Source of the DNA: Rickettsiales bacterium
Lineage (GTDB): Bacteria > Pseudomonadota > Alphaproteobacteria > Rickettsiales > JABCZZ01
Assembly (NCBI GenBank): GCA_035765535.1
Contig: DASTXE010000006.1
Span: 682,001 to 746,000 of the forward strand
DNA: 64,000 nt
Direction: 5' to 3'
Shown: one piece after another, positions 27,284-36,419 of the stretch
Position numbering within the stretch: position 1 is the first letter of the stretch
Layout: each line of letters opens with the position of its first letter
Made by a program: the position numbers and the translations under genes
Notes under the pieces: generated by a model
Databases searched by the model: none
Told to the model about the DNA's origin: nothing
The model's input: only the letters and a program-made list of their open reading frames with translations

Positions 27284-27741
27284 ACGCCCCTGCCCTTTAA
27301 CCCAAAGAACAATGGTCCCGACCACTTGACTCCGGTGATAATCCGAGCCACTTCAGACAAGGAACGGTAACGCTTACCATTGAACAATACACCATCTGCA
27401 ATCACCTCCACCTCATAGGTCTTGCCATGCCACTCCCGGATCAGGCGCGTGCCGGGTTTAATTAGCGCGGGTGGAAGAATAGCTGGTTTCACCTTATCAG
27501 CCTTCAAAGCCTCCAAGCTTTTAGCAAGAAACTTCTTCGTTGCAGGTTTCAGTCCTCCATAAACTCTTTCCTGCATCTTGTAGGCGATCGCCTTTACCAT
27601 AAGTTGACGGCTGATATTTTTAGGAGGGACATTGCTATACAATGCTCTCCAACGCTCAATAAGCTCTGACCGTTCCAGATGCGGAAGCCCTGCCAGTTCT
27701 ACAGCAAGGCTCCCTTTATCATACAGCACCCGACGCTTCAT
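27280..27741 (-). CDS. DUF2924 domain protein
   Basis: A 153-residue basic protein: LERSELIERWRALYSNVPPK, LMVKAIAYKMQERVYGGL and a C-terminal LIREWHGKTYEVEV ... LSEVARIITGVKWSGP beta-rich part. Proteins of this kind are commonly found next to recombinases and DUF3489 proteins in alphaproteobacterial phage-derived cassettes, as here; the biochemical role is unknown, though the basic charge suggests DNA binding or recombination directionality. It overlaps both the recombinase and the XRE gene by four bases. Confidence 0.85.
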   Translation of the reverse strand: MKRRVLYDKGSLAVELAGLPHLERSELIERWRALYSNVPPKNISRQLMVKAIAYKMQERVYGGLKPATKKFLAKSLEALKADKVKPAILPPALIKPGTRLIREWHGKTYEVEVIADGVLFNGKRYRSLSEVARIITGVKWSGPLFFGLKGRGV

Positions 27742-27986
27742 AAACTGCCCATGTCACCATCATCCAGCAGCGTCTTAACATGAACGTCCAGTATGCAAGC
27801 AATGCGGCACATACTTTCAAGGTCAATCTTATGCTTGCCAAGTTCATACTGTTTCAACCGCCGCTTGGAAACATTACTGAGACAGGCCAGCTCGGGTTGT
27901 GGCATCGACTTCTCCGTACGCAACCGGGTGATGTTCCGACCGATAGTCCGGCGCAAGTCACGCAGCATATGGGTACTATACTGCAT
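27738..27986 (-). CDS. XRE-family helix-turn-helix regulator
   Basis: An 82-residue protein with a lambda-repressor-like fold: IGRNITRLRTEKSMPQPELA, CLSNVSKRRLKQYELGKHKI and MCRIACILDVHVKTLL. It probably controls the recombinase cassette. It is one link in a chain of overlapping genes, four bases with DUF2924 and one base with DUF3489. Confidence 0.8.
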   Translation of the reverse strand: MQYSTHMLRDLRRTIGRNITRLRTEKSMPQPELACLSNVSKRRLKQYELGKHKIDLESMCRIACILDVHVKTLLDDGDMGSL

Positions 27987-28375
27987 TACGCCCTCTCACC
28001 TGTGATGCGGTAGACCCGGCCGCGTTTTTCATCCTTCTCAGAAGTGATGGTAAGACCAAGCTTTTTCTTTAATGCACCGGACATCGCCCCCTGCACACTG
28101 TGCTTCTGCCAGCCAGTGGCTTCAGCAAGCTCGGCGACCGTAGCTCCCTTCGGAGCTTTCAGCATATCGATGATGATGGTTTGCTTGGACCCTGGGCGGC
28201 TGACGTTGTCCTGCGTTGGCTTTGCAGGTCCAGTTGCCCTGGTTTTTGTCTTAACTACTGCTTTAGCTGGTACAATCTCACTTACTTCAGCTTTCTTTTG
28301 CGCAGTCGCCACCGTAGATTCTACGGACTTTATCTTGGTCGCTACTGTGGCTTTGGGTTTAGTGTTCTGTTTCAT
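27986..28375 (-). CDS. DUF3489 domain protein
   Basis: About 129 residues. A Lys/Thr/Ala-rich N-terminal half (roughly 1-70) leads to a winged-helix-like DUF3489 domain: QTIIIDMLKAPKGATVAELA, TGWQKHSVQGAMSGALKKKL and KRGRVYRI. Likely a small DNA-binding protein, conserved beside recombinases in this kind of cassette. The start at ATG 28375 is decided by GGAGGAATC immediately upstream. Confidence 0.83.
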   Translation of the reverse strand: MKQNTKPKATVATKIKSVESTVATAQKKAEVSEIVPAKAVVKTKTRATGPAKPTQDNVSRPGSKQTIIIDMLKAPKGATVAELAEATGWQKHSVQGAMSGALKKKLGLTITSEKDEKRGRVYRITGERA

Positions 28376-28543
28376 GATTCCTCCATGGTTTATGCACCGG
28401 ATCATTCCGATGCTTGTACCACCCAAAGCCCGGCATTACGGCCAGGCCAGCATTCCGGGCCAGGAGGTCGGCCCGTAATGACAGCAATGCTTCCTTTACG
28501 GAGGAAGTCCAGTAGAATTAATTATACTCCAGGTACTTACATA

Positions 28544-29959
28544 TTAATCGAGCACATCAAAAATAGAAACTCCATCTCCCCATAACCAATCGATCAACTG
28601 CGAGAGGGCATCTACCTGATCGTCATTGCGCCCATAAGGAAACGCTACTATCTCCTGTCGAAAATCGTCCAGCCATGAAGCATATTCAGGAATATGAACT
28701 TGGCCACCTTCAATGTAAGCAGACTGTGTTACCGCCCGATCTTTCTTATCTCCTTTGGGTTCATATGCAATAGCTCCAATACCGTCTCTATAGAGCTGCT
28801 GAATCAAAGCAGTGCCAGATCCCTTATCTTCAATCAGAAGAGTATGCACGTTGAATTCCCCCATCAACTCTAGGATCTTTCGTCTCAGTTGTGGGAAATC
28901 GAGTTTATCACGGAATACGTCTAGAATATAAAGTCGTCGATCTATCTCACGTGCAATAATGAAAGCAGAATAATCACTGCCATCATGCGCTTTCATTGCA
29001 GTATCGCAACTCATAATAATCCGGTCACGTCCCGATTGCCTGACCGGTAACTCATCATAGGTTCTAAACCACTCCCACTTGATAATGTTTCCGCTGTCAG
29101 GGACCGGCTCTTGCTGGTATTGTGCAGAGAAGTTATAGCTCCCCATATTGGCCTTAATGCCTGCAAGCGTCGCGGCAGATTCTAAGGTGGGATTTAAGAC
29201 CACTCCAGCGGCACGTTTCAGCTTTTCACCATTGGATAGGCAATGCACTTCGTCATTGATGGCAATCGCGGGCAGGTTCAGTACCGTCCATTCTTCATTT
29301 TGTTGTACAAAACCCACTAGATCGTCCAAATGGATGCGCTGCATCACGATAATGATACAGCCAGTTTCTTTGTTATCCAAACGGCTGAAAAGCGTATTAT
29401 TGTACCACTGATTCACATTGTTACGCCTAGTATCAGACAATGCATCCTGTGGCTTTAATGGATCGTCGATAATGATGAAGGAACCTCCTCTCCCCGTGAG
29501 CGTTCCTCCCACCGAAGTAGAAATACGGCAACCGCCGCAAGTGGTCTCAAATTCTCCTTCACTGCGCTTATGCGGATTGAGGCGGGTAAAAGGAAACACC
29601 CTTTTATATCTGGAGGATTCAATCATAGATCGGCAGTCGCGTGCATGCTTGCCCGCCAATTCATCCGAATAACTCACACATATGATGCGTCGCCTGGGAT
29701 CCCTGCCAAGCAACCAAGCTGGAAAAGCGACAGAAGCACAGACGGATTTGAGACTACGGGGAGGCAGATTAATAATCAGCCGCTTGATTTCACCGCGTTC
29801 ACAACGCTCAAGTGCATCGGCTATCAACAGGATATGCCAGTTTCGCACATAGGCTTGGCTGGCTGCCACTGTATAATAGGTCTTCTCAATAAACGATGCG
29901 AGACTATTACGAAGGATCGCATTATACATTTCTTCCAAAGTTGGAGGAGCTTTCACCAT
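28544..29959 (-). CDS. Phage terminase large subunit
   Basis: 471 residues. The ATPase domain has the Walker-A-like LPPRSLKS at about residue 65, RRIICVSYSDELAGKHARD and the Walker B-type FIIIDDPL. The RNase-H-like nuclease part has IIMSCDTAMKAHDGSDYSA with the first metal Asp, and TLLIEDKGSGTALIQQL. This matches the psiM2-ORF9-like terminases common in reduced alphaproteobacterial prophages. No portal, capsid, protease or tail gene follows, so this is not a complete phage. AGGGGGATTAGTC precedes the start. It follows the DUF5681 gene by two bases. Confidence 0.9.
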   Translation of the reverse strand: MVKAPPTLEEMYNAILRNSLASFIEKTYYTVAASQAYVRNWHILLIADALERCERGEIKRLIINLPPRSLKSVCASVAFPAWLLGRDPRRRIICVSYSDELAGKHARDCRSMIESSRYKRVFPFTRLNPHKRSEGEFETTCGGCRISTSVGGTLTGRGGSFIIIDDPLKPQDALSDTRRNNVNQWYNNTLFSRLDNKETGCIIIVMQRIHLDDLVGFVQQNEEWTVLNLPAIAINDEVHCLSNGEKLKRAAGVVLNPTLESAATLAGIKANMGSYNFSAQYQQEPVPDSGNIIKWEWFRTYDELPVRQSGRDRIIMSCDTAMKAHDGSDYSAFIIAREIDRRLYILDVFRDKLDFPQLRRKILELMGEFNVHTLLIEDKGSGTALIQQLYRDGIGAIAYEPKGDKKDRAVTQSAYIEGGQVHIPEYASWLDDFRQEIVAFPYGRNDDQVDALSQLIDWLWGDGVSIFDVLD

Positions 29960-29961
29960 GA

Positions 29962-30333
29962 CTAATCCCCCTTCTGGAACGGATTATAATAACGCAGAAT
30001 GTCACGATCTTCTTGTAACAGGGCATTGATGTCGGCATGCCCGGTTCCCTGCGGATTATCATGTTCACGGGTTTCATTAAGCAAAATAGGAACGGTTTTG
30101 GGATCACCTGAAACTGCCTTATTCACCAATTGCTTGGCAATAGCTTCACGCTTGGAGATGGTCCTGCGCTTACCATTCTCTGTAATGGGAATACGTATTT
30201 CCAACTCCGCATGGATAGCAGTGGCAAAGTTCTTTGCACCTTTTCTTCGTCCTTTCGGATTACCAGACTGTCCAGGTTTGAATTGATTCTTAGCGGGAGG
30301 CTTTTTGTAACCTACTTCATATTCATCAGACAT
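29962..30333 (-). CDS. DUF5681 domain protein, possible small-terminase-like partner
   Basis: About 123 residues with the typical start YKKPPAKNQFKPGQSGNPKGR and a helical C-terminal part. Proteins with this KPGQSGNPKGR motif often precede terminase large subunits and may take the small-subunit place, though that is inferred from position. The gene overlaps the ParB-methyltransferase gene by eight bases and is coupled to the terminase gene. Confidence 0.8.
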   Translation of the reverse strand: MSDEYEVGYKKPPAKNQFKPGQSGNPKGRRKGAKNFATAIHAELEIRIPITENGKRRTISKREAIAKQLVNKAVSGDPKTVPILLNETREHDNPQGTGHADINALLQEDRDILRYYNPFQKGD

Positions 30334-31591
30334 TGGCACCTCCACTGATCAGAGATGGCTTAATTCCAGTCATTTTCCCGAAGCGGTACAGGATTACATC
30401 ACAATAATGGGTTTCATACTCGATGACATAAGCCTTGCGTTTGCTCCTTTCAGCAGCAAGAAGGGTTGAACCACTGCCTGCAAAACAGTCCAGAACAATA
30501 CCTCCTTGTTTGGAACTGTCGATGATGGCGTCGGCTATCATCTGTACGGGTTTCACCGTCGGGTGCAGCTTCAGATCATCCCGATGGTTGTTATTGGCAT
30601 GCACACCGGGATAATCCCAGACATTGGTCCGGTAACGGCCATGTTTGCCGAGTTCGATATTATTGATGTGGGATGCCTTGCCATGCTTGAAGACAAAGAC
30701 CAGTTCATGCTGGGAACGGTAGAAACTTCCCATGCCTCCCAACTGTTTGTTCCAGACACAGATATTCTTGAGTTCGTCATAAATCTTGCCAGCGGTCATC
30801 ATCTCCAGCATATGCCTCCAGTCCATGCATACATAATGGATCGAACCATCCTTGGAATGACGCATTAGGAGATCAAAGGATTTGGATAGGAAACCAGTGA
30901 ATTCTTCTGGGGTCATTTCTCCAGAAGCTTGCGCAAATTCTTTATGCCGGATCTTTCCAGTACCACATACATGGCCATCAACCGGAACATTATAAGGAGG
31001 ATCGGTGAAGACGACATCCGCCAGCTTCCCCTCCATTAGTATATCAAAACTCTTTGATTTCAGGCTATCCCCACAATAAAGCCGATGATTTCCCAACTGC
31101 CATAGATCTCCGGAACGGACCTGCTTGGGAACTGCATCCTCATCGGCAATGCTATCAACAGGATCGGCTTTCGAGGCTGAAGATGCCTCATTGAACAGAA
31201 GATCAAGTTCTGGGGTTTCAAACCCTGTAACCGTTAGATCGATATTAACATCCAGCTCCAGAAGCGCTGCGAGTTCTAACTTAAGACTATCTCTGTTCCA
31301 CCCTGCTTTCTCAGCCAATCTGTTATCAGCAAGTATATAAGATTTCTTCTGTACCTCCGTCATATGCTCGTGCCTTATGACAGGCACTTCCTGCATTCCG
31401 AGCTGCTTGGCCGCCAGTAGCCGTCCATGGCCCGCCATGACCGTGTTGGCCTCATCTATCAGTATGGGAACGGTAAAACCAAATTCTCTGATGCTTCTGG
31501 CGATTTGAGCGATCTGTTTATCACTGTGTGTACGCGCATTCTGTGCGTATGGGATCAGCAAGCTAGTGGAAACGCTTTCTATTGTTAACAT
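30326..31591 (-). CDS. ParB-like nuclease domain fused to DNA N-methyltransferase
   Basis: 421 residues in two parts. Residues 1-90 are ParB/Srx-like, with NARTHSDKQIAQIARSIREF, VMAGHGRLLAAKQLG and VPVIRHEHM. Residues 150-415 form an adenine- or cytosine-N4 methyltransferase with the catalytic FTDPPYNVP motif before the SAM-binding LDCFAGSGSTLLAAE, i.e. beta-class order. No cognate restriction gene is adjacent, so it is an orphan methylase; such ParB-MTase fusions are usual in prophages and may mark or protect element DNA. TAAGGAGG lies before the ATG. It heads the terminase operon. Confidence 0.88.
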   Translation of the reverse strand: MLTIESVSTSLLIPYAQNARTHSDKQIAQIARSIREFGFTVPILIDEANTVMAGHGRLLAAKQLGMQEVPVIRHEHMTEVQKKSYILADNRLAEKAGWNRDSLKLELAALLELDVNIDLTVTGFETPELDLLFNEASSASKADPVDSIADEDAVPKQVRSGDLWQLGNHRLYCGDSLKSKSFDILMEGKLADVVFTDPPYNVPVDGHVCGTGKIRHKEFAQASGEMTPEEFTGFLSKSFDLLMRHSKDGSIHYVCMDWRHMLEMMTAGKIYDELKNICVWNKQLGGMGSFYRSQHELVFVFKHGKASHINNIELGKHGRYRTNVWDYPGVHANNNHRDDLKLHPTVKPVQMIADAIIDSSKQGGIVLDCFAGSGSTLLAAERSKRKAYVIEYETHYCDVILYRFGKMTGIKPSLISGGANV

Positions 31592-31702
31592 AATACCTCC
31601 TTAGAATGGTGCTTGTACCCCTATTCTAAAGAGCGGTCAGAAAACGGAAATTAGGCAAAATAATTTTGACTATATACAGTAAGGCAAATGCAATAATGAG
31701 TG

Positions 31703-32374
31703 TTAATCAGTCGGGAAAGTAAAATTTCCTGTTTTGGAAATGCCAGGAAATATACCGCTCAGGTGATCATACATTGCTTTATAGTTGAGGGGTTTATTAT
31801 ATATGTACTGTTGGCGTATGATGGCGATTATCTCCCCCTGGCATACTAGTTTAAGTCGTTCAAAAGCTACTCTCGCCTTTGGATAGCTATCATATTCCAG
31901 AGGAAAAGGCCGGACTTTTGCTTTTTCGATGAAGGACTCAACAACTGCTAAGTTACGAAAGAAAAATCCAACCGTATCTCTGGCCTCTTCCTTCATTACT
32001 CCTCTGTGAGCCTCTTTGAGACCGGTTTCACCAACATTCTTCCACTGCATTAGCGCTTTTATTGCCTGGTTTAAAGGACAGCCAAACAGAACCAAAAATT
32101 GCAGAGTGATACCCATTATACGCCTATCTTTTCGTACCTCTAAAGAAGTATTAAACCCCTTATCTTTATTGATAACTTCGATTAGAATTTCAGGATCGAA
32201 AGGTAATGGGATATTGGCGGGTTTGCAGAACCGTTCATTAAATATTTTTAGTTCCATCACACATATAGCGATTACTTCTTCAGCATTATCACCCTTGGTT
32301 TTCCAACGCCTTAAGGCATTCTGCAAGATATCCTTGTCCGTCTGATAAAGTTTGGGAGCATTTTCCTGCTGCAT
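31703..32374 (-). CDS. Hypothetical protein
   Basis: A soluble 223-residue product rich in helices and basic and aromatic residues (ALRRWKTKGDNAEEVIAIC, VRKDRRIMGITLQFLVLF, GFFFRNLAVVESFIEKA). I recognise no family. It lies between the methyltransferase gene and a small membrane-protein gene, all on the same strand, within the accessory region. AT-rich composition differs from the core genes. Confidence 0.6.
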   Translation of the reverse strand: MQQENAPKLYQTDKDILQNALRRWKTKGDNAEEVIAICVMELKIFNERFCKPANIPLPFDPEILIEVINKDKGFNTSLEVRKDRRIMGITLQFLVLFGCPLNQAIKALMQWKNVGETGLKEAHRGVMKEEARDTVGFFFRNLAVVESFIEKAKVRPFPLEYDSYPKARVAFERLKLVCQGEIIAIIRQQYIYNKPLNYKAMYDHLSGIFPGISKTGNFTFPTD

Positions 32375-32440
32375 ATCAAATATCCGAAAAATTAATCAAT
32401 TTGATACCAATAAATATTTCTCCGATTAAAAGTGTCAAGT

Positions 32441-32968
32441 TTACTCAGGTGGATGGATATTAACTGAAACCACCTCGTTTTTGTTTAAATCATATTGACA
32501 CTCAACTCCTACATGTTGCATAGCGCCGAAAGCATTCTGAAATTTTGCGTCTGGTTCATAAACGAACACGACACCTGTCTCTACATAATCAGTACCATCA
32601 CGAAGTCTTCCAAAGGATTCAAACTGTGGAAATTCCGGCGTACCGTATTGGGCCCCTTTGATTGCCGCCTGCTTACAAATATACTGCACATGAAACCAAT
32701 TATGATAATTATTTGCCATCTGCAGATTGTCAGCACATTTTTTCCAGTCTTCTACACATGCTTGCTCCTGAGGTGTTCTTTCTTTTGTCTCCGGCTTTAA
32801 TGTCCAAAAAATAATCCCCAAAAAGACTACTCCGAGCACTGTATTAAACGTTCTACTATTGCTAAGTCCTTTGGCAATTCCCGAACGTAAAATCCATATA
32901 AGAAAGCCTATAAGGCCGAGAAATACTAGAACGGCTATAATGCCGCGTAATATCATACCAGATTCCAT
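32441..32968 (-). CDS. Small membrane protein, function unknown
   Basis: About 175 residues. Two hydrophobic segments near the N-terminus (GIIAVLVFLGLIGFLIWIL and TVLGVVFLGIIFWTL) are followed by a soluble domain of about 120 residues with paired Cys (EQACVEDWKKCADN, YICKQAA, VGVECQYD), suggesting an extracytoplasmic disulfide-bonded region. I start at ATG 32968, which has AGGATATTT upstream; a longer frame lacks this. It is divergent from the XRE gene at 33,046. Confidence 0.6.
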   Translation of the reverse strand: MESGMILRGIIAVLVFLGLIGFLIWILRSGIAKGLSNSRTFNTVLGVVFLGIIFWTLKPETKERTPQEQACVEDWKKCADNLQMANNYHNWFHVQYICKQAAIKGAQYGTPEFPQFESFGRLRDGTDYVETGVVFVYEPDAKFQNAFGAMQHVGVECQYDLNKNEVVSVNIHPPE

Positions 32969-33045
32969 AAATATCCTATTTTGGGATAATCCTGAGTTGG
33001 GATTAACTCTGTTTGCGCACCAAATCAACCGGAAAGTGCGCAACT

Positions 33046-33279
33046 GTGAAGAAATCTATATATTCAGATAGATATAGAGCCTTATGCGGCGCATTAATCG
33101 CAGCCCGAAAAGCTGCCGGTATAACGCAGCAACAACTGGCAGATAGGCTGAAAAAACCTCAATCCTTTGTTGCGAAATACGAAAACGGAGAACGCCGTTT
33201 AGATGTAGCTGAATTTATGACTATTGCTGAGGAACTTGGTGTAGATCCGGCTAAAATTCTAGCAAAAAATAAAAGATGA
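33046..33279 (+). CDS. XRE-family helix-turn-helix protein
   Basis: 77 residues from a GTG start preceded by GGAAAG: KKSIYSDRYRALCGALIAA, then the HTH core GITQQQLADRLKKPQSFVAK and YENGERRLDVAEFMTIAEEL. A compact single-domain regulator, divergent from the small membrane-protein gene; the shared intergenic space of 77 bases probably holds its operator. An in-frame TTG lies further upstream but is less likely. Confidence 0.8.
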   Translation: MKKSIYSDRYRALCGALIAARKAAGITQQQLADRLKKPQSFVAKYENGERRLDVAEFMTIAEELGVDPAKILAKNKR

Positions 33280-33362
33280 GGACAGCCGGAATACCACAGA
33301 CAGGCTTCTGCAAATAGCGAAGGACCTAAAATAAAATCTTCAGAAACCATCAAGAGATGCAA

Positions 33363-34106
33363 TTATAATATTCTTCTTTCTGCGGTTATCTCAAGTTTGT
33401 ATTTTCGCTCCTCCCAATCAGGCATTACCGAAGATAATAGTTTATAAAATTTAGAATTATGGTTATGTTCTTTTAGATGACATAATTCATGCATAATTAC
33501 ATAGTCAATGCATTCTTTAGAACACGCAACCAACTCAGGATTTAGTGTAATTTTAGCATCTTTAGAGCATGTTCCCCAACGGGTTCTCATACTTCTTAAA
33601 TAAAGCCTGTTTTCATATTGAATATTAATTTTAGAGACCAATCTCTGACAGACAGCAAACCGTTCCATAAAGATATCTGCGGCTCTGGCTCTATACCATA
33701 TATCAAGCAACTCTTTCACTCGCTGCTGTTCAATACGAGTGGCATAAACAACCAGTTTGCCTCTTTCTATGTGTACTTTATTAATTATGCCCTTCTCAAC
33801 CCTAAGTTTATATTGCCTACCTAAATATCGGAATGTTTCGCCAGAAATATATTTTCTAACAGGTAAAGCAGGAGGCAATCCCGCAAAAAACTTCTGCTGT
33901 TTTCTGATCCACCTCGCCCGTTTGAGCACTCTACTCTTAATCAGAGCCAATGCGACATCTTGGGGAGCGTCAATGACAACAGACATATCGGGATAAACAT
34001 GGATTGCTAGAGTATGACGATCGGTAAAATTCAACCTGAAAGGAATGCTAGTATTACCATAAAGCACCTCATGGTAACCTTCCTTTCTAAATATATTAGC
34101 TGCCAT
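33363..34106 (-). CDS. YgjP-like zinc metallopeptidase (M48/DUF45 family)
   Basis: About 247 residues, with a beta-rich N-terminal half and a C-terminal zinc site: MRTRWGTCSKDAKITLNPEL, then DYVIMHELCHLKEHNHNSKF with the HExxH-type ligands. Members are often encoded next to type I restriction genes, as here, where the start overlaps the hsdR end by 11 bases. The role of this family in such loci is not established. ATG 34106 overlaps the hsdR stop, supporting it over a longer frame. Confidence 0.83.
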   Translation of the reverse strand: MAANIFRKEGYHEVLYGNTSIPFRLNFTDRHTLAIHVYPDMSVVIDAPQDVALALIKSRVLKRARWIRKQQKFFAGLPPALPVRKYISGETFRYLGRQYKLRVEKGIINKVHIERGKLVVYATRIEQQRVKELLDIWYRARAADIFMERFAVCQRLVSKINIQYENRLYLRSMRTRWGTCSKDAKITLNPELVACSKECIDYVIMHELCHLKEHNHNSKFYKLLSSVMPDWEERKYKLEITAERRIL

Positions 34107-36162
34107 AACCTTCACGCCTTTTTGCAACACTTAGGAGAAGTTGCATCACATGATCTAATTCCTCGGTACTGAAACCAAGATCATATCTTCCTTTCATACT
34201 GAACAAGAAATCTTCAATGTCGTTGAGCATAGCATTCTGTACGTCGATCTTGTGCGCCCAATCCCTAATTTTATGACTATCGATGAGTTCTTCAGCTCGG
34301 ATAGCAATATCCGCAGCAATATCTTCTTTCCCTTTAATCGAACTGTTTATAGGAAGATATTCTAGCACAACGCCATAATAAGCTTTCGCATCATCATGCC
34401 CGGCTAGCGCAGTGGGTAAATCCGAACCTCCTTGTTGTCGCATTTCTTCAAGCACTTTCTTCATGCGCTTTAAGTAATTAGCATCTGACAAACGCTGTGC
34501 TCTGTGTTCTGCAATAGCTTCTTCAATGACTTCAGAGAGACGCTTATAGAGCGTAGGGTCTTCGTCCATCTTCTCGGTAATAGTCTTTTTCATGCGCGAT
34601 GCAATCGCATCTGCCTTTGCTGCTTCACCTTCTATTTTATCAAGCTCAAGCTCAAAGTTCTCTACATCAAATACATTGACTGGTTCGATAAGCTGCCTCA
34701 CCTGAGAAGCGCCAATATATTTATTCACCATGTTACGGATTTGCGCTTCATAGGATGAATAATCCACACTTTCACCATAACGCTGCTTCACCGCAGCACG
34801 AAGGTCCAAAAACCGTTTGAGATCATCAGTATATTTTTTCTTTTTCTCCTCTGGTGTTTCATCCTGAAATTTGGAGTTACTGAGCGCAAGCTGTAGCGTT
34901 TTGGAAAACTCTTTTAGGCGTTCATAAAACTCCTCACGCACATCAACCGGCTCAAGATGGCGCTGTAATGCCTCAATGTCGCTCTTGTTCTCAACCCCGT
35001 TGAATACCTGCCAAATATCTGTGTGGCGTTGGGGAAGCTGTTTAATTTCCTCGCTGACATCGGCAAGTGTTCCTTCAATATCCTCGAAGTCAAAGCCTTC
35101 GTTTTCCAATGCACGATAGGTGTCTATGGCTTCATTCAGTTCGCCAAAGATACCTCGATAATCGACAATAAGGCCGTATTCTTTCCCATCCAACAAACGG
35201 TTTACACGAGCAATCGCCTGAAGAATATTGTGTTCTTTTAGGTGCTTATCAATGTAGAGAACGCTGTTGCATGGCGCATCAAAGCCCGTCAACAGCTTAT
35301 CTACAACGATAATAATTTCCGGCCAGTCGGAATGTTTGAAAGAGTTTACAATCGAATCCACATAGGTTTTCTCATTCCCGTACTTAGCCATCATGGCTTT
35401 CCAGAATTGCTGCACTTCGGGGATTTGTAATTCATCGGTAGAAGTATGATCCTCACGGGTATCCGGTGGAGACATGATAACCGCTATTTCGATTCCAAAT
35501 TCTTCCAGCAGCCGCTTATACCCAAGCGCCATTTCCTTACTGGATACAGCTAGCTGTCCCTTTCTGCCCGTCTCTCTAAAATTGGCCTTAAAATGCTCGG
35601 AAATATCGTAAGCAATTTCTGCGATGCGAGCGCTGGACTTGCTTAACTCTTCCTCGCGCCGGAATTTCTTCTTCAAATCGAGCTTTTGTTCAGGCGTTAA
35701 GTCGGCGGTGATGCGCTCAAACCAGCGGTCTAACTGCTCCTTTTCCCCATGCAATTCTGCCATGCGTCCTTCGTAAATAAGAGGCGCAACCGCGCCGTCT
35801 TTTACCGCTTGGTTCATAGTATATTTATGGATAAAGCCGCCAAACTTCTCGGCTGTACTTTTATCCTTCTTAAGCAGCGGCGTACCCGTAAAGCCTATGT
35901 AACAGGCGTTCGGGAAGACATTTTGCATTTTCGCGTGGGCGATGCCGTATTGCGAACGATGGCTTTCATCCACCAGCACAAAGATATTGCTGCTTTCGTC
36001 GCGGATGCGCTGTTTCTTGGTAGCCGTTTCAAACTTGTCGATAATCGTGGTGATAATGTTGGCTTTGTTATGGGAGACCAAATCAACCAGATGTTCGCCG
36101 CTTTGCGCCTGCACCACATGCTTGCCGCAGGATTTGAACGTCCCATAAATCTGATCATCAAC
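34096..36162 (-). pseudogene. hsdR: Type I restriction enzyme R subunit, 5'-truncated (hsdR remnant)
   Basis: About 689 codons homologous to the C-terminal two thirds of HsdR: DDQIYGTFKSCGKH at the left end, the DEAH-type FVLVDESHRSQYG, GFTGTPLLKK, IIIVVDKLLTGFDAP and ILQAIARVNRLLDGKEYG. The N-terminal nuclease domain and the ATP-binding motif I are missing. A stop lies one codon upstream of the surviving homology (near 36,165), after which the sequence belongs to a different gene, so this is a deletion junction. It cannot restrict DNA alone; no hsdM or hsdS gene is in the window. Confidence 0.85.
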
Positions 36163-36365
36163 TTATCAGAATAAATAATTTGACGAGGCACAGGATCAAC
36201 ATACCGCATCCTGAAGTCTAACCATCTTAAGAGTGGACAGCTTAAACTAGAAACCTCTCCCTTGTATCTTAAGGAATAAGCATTTATTAATCGCAGCGCG
36301 AGTTTATCTAGGCTAAGCTGCAGATCTCGATTAACTTTCTTATTATTCAGAACAAAAGAAGCCAT
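36163..36365 (-). pseudogene. N-terminal fragment of an unidentified gene joined to hsdR
   Basis: From ATG 36365 the frame encodes about 65 residues (SLDKLALRLINAYSLRYKGE and PLLRWLDFRMRYVDPVPRQI) that read like a real protein start. It then runs on out of frame into the hsdR remnant. I think this is the 5' end of another gene, cut by the same deletion that removed the hsdR N-terminus. I do not recognise the family. Confidence 0.5.
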
Positions 36366-36375
36366 CTCATTAAAA

Positions 36376-36405
36376 AGCCGGGAAAGTCTAGATACTTTCC
36401 CGGCT
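36376..36405 (-). terminator. Rho-independent terminator of the large repeat-protein gene
   Basis: An 11-base perfect stem (36376-36386 with 36395-36405) with an eight-base loop. On the leftward strand it is followed by a T-run. It lies 15 bases after the stop of the 1,656-residue protein gene. Confidence 0.85.
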
Positions 36406-36419
36406 AAACCTTCATCTTA

